NCBI RefSeq assembly: GCF_022751215.1
Contig: NZ_JAICDG010000004.1
Coordinates: forward strand, 806,001 to 870,000
Direction: 5' to 3'
Origin: Actinomadura terrae
Lineage (GTDB): Bacteria; Actinomycetota; Actinomycetes; Streptosporangiales; Streptosporangiaceae
Length of the DNA: 64,000 nt
The position numbers and the translations under genes were made by a program. Under the pieces are notes generated by a model, which saw only the letters and a list, made by a program, of their open reading frames with translations, made no database searches and was not told where the DNA came from. Shown piece by piece: positions 55,886 to 61,846 of the stretch (position 1 is its first letter; every line of letters begins with the position of its first letter).

Positions 55886-57196
55886 TTACGAGGTCAGGGC
55901 CCGCAGCTCCCGCGCGGCCGGCAGCGTACGAGCCTTGCCGGGGAGAGCTCCCAACATCTGGTCAACCAGTTGTCGCGTGGCCATCACGGGACGAGGACGG
56001 TCATGGAGTGATGTGGCAGCCAGGTCAAGGGCCTCGCCTACTTCCCCGCACTGAAGCAGGTTGATAGCGCGCATGAGATGCAGGTTAATAATCGGCGCTG
56101 TAGCAGTTGGAGGATAGCAAGCGTGAGAATTGTCCACCGCCGTCAAGGCGCCTTTATCGCCCAAAGTGATGCCGACATATGCCTCATTCCAATACAGTTG
56201 ACTTACTTGAAAGTCCAGGACGGTCGGCATGTTGGAATTCTGGGGTAGTTGGTCAAACGTACGCTTGAGGCTTTCGATATTATCGCGCGCCGTCTCAGTG
56301 TCGCCGTTAAAGGCAGCCATGTAAGCGCCAGCAGCGTAGGCGCGTGCGAGCCCTGATGACGGGACACCATCGGCAATTTCGGCGGCGTCGCTCACCAGAG
56401 TCATGACGGTCTCGTGCGAGCCGCCTGCCCAACTCGCATTCTGGGCAGCTCTACCGCGGGCCCAAACCCGTACCCTACGGTCGCCGGACGCATCGGCGGC
56501 CCTGCGTGCTGTATACCAGCTTCGCCGTGCTGCGCGATCGTCGCCCATATTGCTGAATATTTCGGCCAGAACGCCGGAAAGTCCCGCGCTTACCCTTAGA
56601 AGCCCGGCCTGCTCGCCGGGGGGACGTCCCTTATCCAACAGTTCACCAACGGCGTAGATATCTGCGGCAACGGCGGGGAGAAGCGATTCAAAAGGCCGTC
56701 GGTAGATCTGGTGCCCGTAGTCGTAAACGACTTGCTCCCACTCTTCAACATCGGTGTTGAGATCGAGAACGTTGTCGATGTCGGAGAGCAGGGCCTCCAG
56801 CTCCCCGGGCGCCACGGCAGCGCCAGTGCTAAGCGCAGCGATAAGTCGGAGTAGTGCGCGGCGTTTCACGTCGTCCTCGGTGTCACCAACGATGCTCGTG
56901 TCCACGGTACCCGGCGCGTCGGTGGAAGCCTGCGGGTCAGGCGGAGGGTCGGGGAACAACACTCCACGCGGGATGCCGTACACGGCGGCGTAGGCCGGTG
57001 CCCACTGGGTGGGGAACACCTTGCCCCGCTCGTGCTCGGTGACCAGACGGGCGAGGCTCTTGACCTGTTTGGTCGGGTGACGGGTGATATTGGCCGCTTC
57101 GCGCAAGCGCCGCGCGGTCTCGAAGGGGCCCCACCCCTGCGCTTCGCGCTCGGCCTGGAGCCGGACCGCCCACGCCGGGCGCTGTTGCTCGCTCAT
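55886..57196 (-). CDS. XRE-family regulator with TPR-like C-terminal domain
   Basis: 436 residues. The N-terminus holds a helix-turn-helix of the actinobacterial XRE type (WAVRLQAEREAQGWGPFETA with SLARLVTEHERGKVFPTQWA). The remaining 300 residues are helical repeats rich in Ala and paired aromatic positions, as in TPR-type sensor domains of this regulator class. ATG 57196 is used; the open frame to 57328 lacks support. Much of the gene is AT-richer than its neighbours, a sign of transfer. It is divergent from two small genes that often accompany such regulators. Confidence 0.82.
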   Translation of the reverse strand: MSEQQRPAWAVRLQAEREAQGWGPFETARRLREAANITRHPTKQVKSLARLVTEHERGKVFPTQWAPAYAAVYGIPRGVLFPDPPPDPQASTDAPGTVDTSIVGDTEDDVKRRALLRLIAALSTGAAVAPGELEALLSDIDNVLDLNTDVEEWEQVVYDYGHQIYRRPFESLLPAVAADIYAVGELLDKGRPPGEQAGLLRVSAGLSGVLAEIFSNMGDDRAARRSWYTARRAADASGDRRVRVWARGRAAQNASWAGGSHETVMTLVSDAAEIADGVPSSGLARAYAAGAYMAAFNGDTETARDNIESLKRTFDQLPQNSNMPTVLDFQVSQLYWNEAYVGITLGDKGALTAVDNSHACYPPTATAPIINLHLMRAINLLQCGEVGEALDLAATSLHDRPRPVMATRQLVDQMLGALPGKARTLPAARELRALTS

Positions 57197-57442
57197 GACC
57201 TGCCATCCTTCGCCGCTGGGATGGATCAAGGCATGGGGTGACCCCACACCTTGACCCATTGTCTGTATTCCGCGACGCAGCGCGCAGGGTTTCACTCTGT
57301 GTTGCGGGGCCACGCGCCAACCACTCATCCCGTGTGGTCCGACGAAACACTCGGTGCGTGGTCCCGCTCCCCTAGACGCAAGCGGTCCCGGACGCGGTGA
57401 TCTGACCCACCGGCCGGGACCTCACCGGAAGGAGCTCCGGTT

Positions 57443-57718
57443 GTGAGTAAGGTACAGCCTCCTGTTGGGGTGCGCTGTTCGGCCACGATCCCGGTACCAG
57501 AGCAGACCGCACGGCTCGACGCAGGCCCGATTCAGCGGGCCGAGGCCACGCGGATCGAGTCCTACTTTCTCGGCGTGCTCGTCTGGTTCGGGCACCACAC
57601 CCGGCGGTGGTGGGCGTACGTGCCCTGGCCAACGCCGGGCCTGGTCGAGGCGAGTACTCCCGATCTGCTGTCCGACGCCATCGCCGCAACGATGGGGTTG
57701 CGGAAGGGGACGCGATGA
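57443..57718 (+). CDS. Small hypothetical protein of XRE-linked pair (91 aa)
   Basis: Starts at GTG 57443 with GGAAGGAG eight bases upstream. Contains a Trp/aromatic-rich segment FLGVLVWFGHHTRRWWAYVP and ends in a Leu-rich helix. It overlaps the next gene by ATGA. Unrecognised family; its layout next to a divergent XRE regulator suggests a regulator-target pair. Confidence 0.65.
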   Translation: MSKVQPPVGVRCSATIPVPEQTARLDAGPIQRAEATRIESYFLGVLVWFGHHTRRWWAYVPWPTPGLVEASTPDLLSDAIAATMGLRKGTR

Positions 57719-57966
57719 CGATGACTTCGCCTTTCCTCGACCAGCAGCTCGCCGCGCTGCGTCGCGAGTTCAACGGCTGGACGATCGTCTACACCCGGCC
57801 GGACAGCGAGCCTCCCCGCTGGTGGGCGACACGCGGCGCGCTCGTCCGCGAGCGCCTGGACGAGCGCGGCACCCTCACCACCCGTTCCCCCGAGGAGCTC
57901 CGCCGGCAGCTCCGGCGTGTGGAGGCGCACCGGCCGTCGCCCGTCCGGGCAGCGCCGGCCGCATGA
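57715..57966 (+). CDS. Small hypothetical protein of XRE-linked pair (83 aa)
   Basis: ATG 57715 overlaps the previous stop and has GGAAGGGG upstream. Begins MTMTSPFLDQQLAALRREFN and has a WTIVYTRPDSEPPRWWATR core followed by charged helices (TRSPEELRRQLRRVEAHR). The WT-x-Y...WW pattern echoes the preceding protein, so the two may be paralogues or partners. Function unknown. Confidence 0.65.
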   Translation: MTMTSPFLDQQLAALRREFNGWTIVYTRPDSEPPRWWATRGALVRERLDERGTLTTRSPEELRRQLRRVEAHRPSPVRAAPAA

Positions 57967-57969
57967 CTG

Positions 57970-58011
57970 GGTGCGGCGGCCGCTCAAAGGCGCGGTAGCG
58001 GCCGCCGCACC
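57970..58011 (+). terminator. Perfect 15-bp hairpin after the small gene pair
   Basis: GGTGCGGCGGCCGCT (57970-57984) pairs with 57997-58011; it begins four bases past the stop. No T tract. Confidence 0.6.
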
Positions 58012-58070
58012 CGCTCGAATGTGCGGGGACGTCTGGCGATGGGTCGCCGTCGACGTCGCCGCACTCTCGG

Positions 58071-58192
58071 CACGGACCCACCTGCCCGGGTCCGTGCCCG
58101 CCGCCCGCCCGGTGGCGCATCAGCGCCGGGCGGGCGGCCCTCCGACGCGCGGCGGCGCGGCTCCTCCCCACCGATTAGACGCGCCGCCGCGC
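58071..58192. repeat. Three further consecutive perfect hairpins
   Basis: 58071-58098 (stem GCACGGACCC), 58101-58139 (stem GCCGCCCGCCCGG, with an inner GGCGC/GCGCC stem) and 58147-58192 (stem GCGCGGCGGCGCG, 20-base loop). With the hairpin at 57970 they form four in a row before the next gene. Confidence 0.7.
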
Positions 58193-58209
58193 CTATCAAT
58201 GGGACTGAC

Positions 58210-58542
58210 ATGCAAGAGAAAGAGCTGACTGTCGATCCGTGGGGCCCTCTAGATGCGTTGTGCGTGGCGTTGCGGCGCCGAGCGCCGCTAATCACTGCGA
58301 CGATCGATCTCCCGTATGGAGAAGAACCCCCGGTCGCGGGAGAATACGGTCTCGGCCTCCGACTTCACGTGTCGTACCGGGGAGGCGAAATACGCGGTAT
58401 CACGTGGGACGGAGACGCCGAGATCTACCGATGGGTGGTTGGCCCCGACCGCGCCAGCAACCTATCCGCCGACGTGGAAGAGACCGTAACGCTGGTCGCC
58501 CGGGTGCTAGGCGCCCCGGTGAGTCCGGAACCCGGGAACTGA
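58210..58542 (+). CDS. Hypothetical protein (110 aa)
   Basis: ATG 58210 (QEKELTVDPWGPLDALCVAL). Reads as a small alpha/beta protein with strand-like segments LITATIDLPYGEEPP, EYGLGLRLHVSYRGGEIRGI and a final helix ADVEETVTLVARVLGAP. No family recognised, no good ribosome site. Codon use fits a real gene. Confidence 0.55.
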   Translation: MQEKELTVDPWGPLDALCVALRRRAPLITATIDLPYGEEPPVAGEYGLGLRLHVSYRGGEIRGITWDGDAEIYRWVVGPDRASNLSADVEETVTLVARVLGAPVSPEPGN

Positions 58543-58733
58543 GACTGGCGCGGGCGGCGGGCCGCATATCGCCGCCCGTTGCGGTCTGGTACTGCTGCAC
58601 CCGCCGAACCGGGCACATGGTGTGTTGGTGCCCCAAAGACTGCAAATGCGAATGCATTGCGTGTGTCTGTAGAAGTGAACCGGGATGGGCGATGGGACGT
58701 CACAGAAGCACGCAACCCCTCGGGAGTCTCCGG

Positions 58734-59315
58734 ATGTACGAGCCGCCCCACCAGCCGCCCGGCCCCTACCAGCCGCCCCCGCCGCCGCCGTCCGGACCGA
58801 TGCCAGGACCGCCCCTCCCCGGGCCCCACCACGGACGACAGGGCGGCAACCGGCGCGGTTGGATCATCGCCGGCGCGTGCGTGCTCATCCTGCTCGTCCT
58901 CGGCGGCATCGGTTCCGCCCTCTCCAACGGCGACGATGACCCGGCCGCCGCCTCGACGCCGCAATCGTCGGCGACGGCGCGCGCCAGCTCGACGCCGCGC
59001 GAGGCATGGGAAGTCATCCCCACCAGGCGCCGGGCCGCGTTCCTCTCGTATCTGCGCCGTCTCGACCCCGGCCTGACCCCCACCTCCGCCGGCGCGAAAG
59101 CCCGGCCGCTGCGCCGTGCCGTGGACGTCTGCTACGACGTTTACGCGGGCAAGCCGCTGCCCACCGTGCTTGCGAACACGGCGCGTCGGTTCGACGGTGG
59201 GCAGGCGTCCGTTCCGCAGGGCAGCGCGAAGGCCCGGCGGATCCTCGCCGCGGCGAAGCGCTGGATCTGCTCGTCTCGGGAGCTGCGCGCGCACTACAAC
59301 AAGCTGCACCCGTAG
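58734..59315 (+). CDS. Membrane-anchored protein with DUF732-like extracellular domain
   Basis: 193 residues. A Pro-rich cytoplasmic start (YEPPHQPPGPYQPPPPPPSG), one transmembrane helix (GWIIAGACVLILLVLGGIGS), a Ser/Ala linker, then a helical domain of about 100 residues with two Cys (VDVCYDVYAGKPLP and KRWICSSREL). The spacing and composition resemble DUF732 secreted domains of actinomycetes; this is tentative. ATG 58734 has GGGAG upstream. Confidence 0.6.
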   Translation: MYEPPHQPPGPYQPPPPPPSGPMPGPPLPGPHHGRQGGNRRGWIIAGACVLILLVLGGIGSALSNGDDDPAAASTPQSSATARASSTPREAWEVIPTRRRAAFLSYLRRLDPGLTPTSAGAKARPLRRAVDVCYDVYAGKPLPTVLANTARRFDGGQASVPQGSAKARRILAAAKRWICSSRELRAHYNKLHP

Positions 59316-59376
59316 CCCCGCCCCCTGAGGCAAGATGACTCGTCCATCAGTTAGGAGAGACGAGAGGGGAGCGCAC

Positions 59377-59580
59377 ATGCCGCAGTGGCACGAGCTCGAC
59401 AAGAACCAGAAGGATGCCGCCCACAGCATCGTGGAGCAGTTGTGGAAGGCGGGCGTCACATCCGCCACCGTTTCGAGCGTCGGCAGGAACCTCGACGACG
59501 CCCTGGCATGGAGCGCCGGCGACATCACGTTGCGCGAGCTGTGCGCCCGCGCCCGCTGGGCCGCCCCCCAGCAGACCTGA
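59377..59580 (+). CDS. Small hypothetical protein (67 aa)
   Basis: ATG 59377 with GAGAGGGGAG upstream. Sequence PQWHELDKNQKDAAHSIVEQ then LWKAGVTSATVSSVGRNLDD; helical, acidic-amphipathic. Unrecognised. It lies 61 bases after the DUF732-like gene and may share its transcript, with the hairpin array downstream. Confidence 0.6.
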   Translation: MPQWHELDKNQKDAAHSIVEQLWKAGVTSATVSSVGRNLDDALAWSAGDITLRELCARARWAAPQQT

Positions 59581-59633
59581 CCCCTTCCATCCCGCCGTGA
59601 CTGCGGTTACGATGCTTCTTCATAGCTCCCGTG

Positions 59634-59893
59634 AGGGTTCGCAATATCAGGCGTGGGTGAAAATTCGCAGCTAAGACCTGATTGTTATCGCCCCTCATTA
59701 AGGGTTCGCAATATCAGGACGTTCGCGAAGCATTACCGCGAAAACCTGATCTTCATCGCCCCTTGTAGGGTTCGCAATAACCCGATGCGGGGCGGCATGT
59801 CGCCGAACACCCGGGTTCTCATCGCCCCGCGAGGGTTTGCAACACCAGCATGAACACGGCCCCGATCCCGAGCGCCTAGCACGAAATCGCCCC
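59634..59893. repeat. Tandem array of four about 66-bp structured units
   Basis: Units start at 59634, 59701, 59767 and 59832. Each has AGGGTTCGCAAT, a hairpin, then ATCGCCCC. The hairpin arms are ATCAGG/CCTGAT in units 1 and 2 but AACCCG/CGGGTT in unit 3, a paired change. Unit 4 keeps the flanks but has lost the hairpin. The CCCC...AGGG of neighbouring units can form a second short stem. Confidence 0.75.
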
Positions 59894-59921
59894 CGCCCCT
59901 CCGCAATGGAGAGGCAGGGGC
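59889..59921 (-). terminator. Terminator of the prophage lysis operon
   Basis: Hairpin with arms 59889-59902 and 59908-59921 (12 pairs, two mismatches, 5-base loop), 30 bases past the holin-like gene. It overlaps the end of the last array unit. Confidence 0.6.
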
Positions 59922-59951
59922 GTGCGCCCGGGGACTCGTCGCGCGGTGAGC

Positions 59952-60152
59952 CTACCGGCGGTAGCCGGGAAGCGTGTCGGGTTCCGGCTTGTTGGGGACG
60001 CGCCAGACGCCGAGCGCGACCAGCAGCGCACCACCGATCGTGATCAGCTCGGAGGTGTCGAGCCTGCCGTCATCGGTGGCGGCCTGGACGGTCGCGAGGA
60101 CCGGCGCCAGACCCGCGATGACGCCCTTCCAGTACGCGGAGATCTTCACCAT
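59952..60152 (-). CDS. Phage holin-like protein (66 aa)
   Basis: MVKISAYWKGVIAGLAPVLA then a second hydrophobic segment ITIGGALLVALGVWRVPN: two membrane helices with a short charged turn, typical of small actinophage holins. ATG 60152 has GAGGAGGAAC upstream. It follows the endolysin gene in the same direction, so together they make a lysis cassette. Confidence 0.75.
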   Translation of the reverse strand: MVKISAYWKGVIAGLAPVLATVQAATDDGRLDTSELITIGGALLVALGVWRVPNKPEPDTLPGYRR

Positions 60153-60173
60153 GGGGGGTTCCTCCTCAGGGAT

Positions 60174-60908
60174 CTAGTGGACGCGCAGGAGGACGGGCCA
60201 GGTCTTCGGTCCGACCTCGCCGTCCGCGGTGACGCCGCCCCACTTCTGGACGGCCCTTACGGCGCGTTCGGTCGCCGCGCCGAACGCGCCGTCGACCTTG
60301 ATTTCCGGGTGACTCCGTGCGAGCAAGAGCCCCTGTACGGTCTCGACGTGCTCGCCGGTCGAGCCCTTGCGGACGAGCGGCAGTTCCTTCAAGAGTTCCT
60401 CCATCCATGAGCCGGCGGGCGACCCGGACGAGCCGCCGCCGGAGTAGGCCGGACGTCCGTAGCCGGCGATGACGCTCGACGCGCGCACGCGCCGCATGCA
60501 CGCATTCGACGTGTTGGCCTCGATCGTCTGAACCCGCCCGCCACCAAGGACCTTCTCGACCACCCCAACGTGGTCGATGGCACCGACCGAGTTGGACGCG
60601 CCCCAGTCGAAGAACACGATGTCGCCGGGCCGCGCGCGGTCAACCTCGGCCGTCGTTCCGACATGCCAGCGCCCGACCTTCTGGAAGTCCTGCGCGTGCC
60701 ACACGGTGTAGGCGCGATCCCCGCCCGGGAGAACGGCGGCCGCGTTGCCGCTGTGCCTGGCCCAGAACGTGACGGCCATGTCGCACCACGAGGCGCCGAG
60801 GAACTCGTCGCCGTGCCGGGACGCGTACTCCCGCGTGATCCTGTTCGGTCGCCCTGCCATGCCGAGACTTGCGCGGGCCTGTGCGAGCATCGCCGCGACG
60901 GTGCCCAT
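60174..60908 (-). CDS. Phage endolysin: CHAP amidase/peptidase plus peptidoglycan-binding domain
   Basis: 244 residues. The CHAP domain has catalytic Cys42 in GASWCDMAVTFWARHSG, His113 in GAIDHVGVVEKV and the following TIEANTS. A Gly/Ser linker joins a PG_binding_1 domain (LVRKGSTGEHVETVQGLLLA through VDGAFGAATERAVRAVQKWG). It would cut peptidoglycan at host lysis. ATG 60908 overlaps the stop of the tiny upstream gene by one base (TGATG). Confidence 0.88.
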   Translation of the reverse strand: MGTVAAMLAQARASLGMAGRPNRITREYASRHGDEFLGASWCDMAVTFWARHSGNAAAVLPGGDRAYTVWHAQDFQKVGRWHVGTTAEVDRARPGDIVFFDWGASNSVGAIDHVGVVEKVLGGGRVQTIEANTSNACMRRVRASSVIAGYGRPAYSGGGSSGSPAGSWMEELLKELPLVRKGSTGEHVETVQGLLLARSHPEIKVDGAFGAATERAVRAVQKWGGVTADGEVGPKTWPVLLRVH

Positions 60909-61033
60909 CAGGCACCGTCCCCGGTGTAAACGCCCTCGACCGGCGGCGGCCCGTACAGTCCGGCGAGGACGGCCTCCTCGTCCGGCTCGGTCGCGTCCGC
61001 CCCATCGGGCGGCTCGGGAATGGTCTCGGACAT
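60908..61033 (-). CDS. Prophage micro-protein (41 aa)
   Basis: Begins MSETIPEPPDGADATEPDEE and ends GPPPVEGVYTGDGA; acidic, no membrane segment. GGAGG immediately upstream of ATG 61033 and TGATG coupling to the endolysin support translation. Role unknown. Confidence 0.65.
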   Translation of the reverse strand: MSETIPEPPDGADATEPDEEAVLAGLYGPPPVEGVYTGDGA

Positions 61034-61041
61034 GGAGCCTC

Positions 61042-61386
61042 CTAGCTGGTGATGATTCCGATGACGGCGATACCGCCACTGAGCAATGCCGCAACGGCGG
61101 CGATGATGAGCCCGGCGACCGTGAGGCGGCGCCGGGCCTGCTCGCCCATCTCCGCGCGGAGCCGGGCCTCGCGCTCGTCCATCTCTGCGCGGGTGACGGT
61201 GGTCCGCTCGACGAGGTCGAGCCGCTCGTCCAACCGGCGCACGTCGAGGGCGAGCTCGTCGACTCGTCGCGCCCCTTGCTGCTGCTCTTGGAGGACGAGC
61301 CGGACGTCCCCCTCGATCCTCGCGAGAGCGGTCATCAGCTCACCGCGCAGGAGCGCGAGCTCGGTGGACGGGGGAACCTCGGCCAT
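61042..61386 (-). CDS. Phage coiled-coil membrane protein, XhlA/holin-accessory-like (114 aa)
   Basis: Begins MAEVPPSTELALLRGELMTA; residues 15-85 form a charged heptad-rich coiled coil (VDELALDVRRLDERLDLVER); the C-terminus is one membrane helix (LTVAGLIIAAVAALLSGGIA). This coil-plus-anchor layout is that of XhlA-type or DUF1515-like lysis accessory proteins. ATG 61386 overlaps the preceding stop by one base. Confidence 0.7.
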   Translation of the reverse strand: MAEVPPSTELALLRGELMTALARIEGDVRLVLQEQQQGARRVDELALDVRRLDERLDLVERTTVTRAEMDEREARLRAEMGEQARRRLTVAGLIIAAVAALLSGGIAVIGIITS

Positions 61387-61835
61387 CAGTCGATCTCGAT
61401 GCATCCGCCGATGCACAGCTCATCATTGACTGCCCACGTGAACGGCGTTGACGAGGAAATGCCCAAGGCCCCCGCAGGATCCGCCAGAATCCGAATAAAC
61501 GTCCCAGCCAAAAGGCCCGTAACGGGGTAGCGTTTGGTTACCGACGCGTCCTGAATCCAGCCTGAAACGGACCCCGGAGGATCATTTGACGGATTGAATG
61601 GCGGATAGAGTGCCCAGGCTCCGGAACCGAATGTCGTATCAGCGGCCGCCTTCATGTAGGCGCGGAAGAAGCACGTTCCACCGACTTGGACATAGCGTCC
61701 GGTGAGGATTCCAGAACCGATAGCGGGGTTCGTAGTCGACCCGGTCCATATCGGAACATAATCCTGCCACTCGGTAATGTCAGTGAACGCTAGCCGTGAT
61801 GCTGTGAGGCGGTCTCCGGCTTTCCAGAAAGGCAT
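61386..61835 (-). CDS. Phage tail-associated protein (149 aa)
   Basis: Begins MPFWKAGDRLTASRLAFTDI and contains a beta-rich domain (RYVQVGGTCFFRAYMKAAAD, then SSTPFTWAVNDELCIGG). The DRLTASRL opening followed by a jelly-roll-like domain is typical of actinophage tail-tip or fibre proteins encoded after the large tail protein. ATG 61835 has AGAGGAT eight bases upstream; GTG 61841 is too close to it. Confidence 0.7.
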   Translation of the reverse strand: MPFWKAGDRLTASRLAFTDITEWQDYVPIWTGSTTNPAIGSGILTGRYVQVGGTCFFRAYMKAAADTTFGSGAWALYPPFNPSNDPPGSVSGWIQDASVTKRYPVTGLLAGTFIRILADPAGALGISSSTPFTWAVNDELCIGGCIEID

Positions 61836-61846
61836 GGACACATCCT

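Noticed and set aside
59634..59893. CRISPR array
   Set aside because: Unit length is regular, but the repeats are too variable, the apparent spacers carry self-complementary covarying arms, and no cas gene is near.
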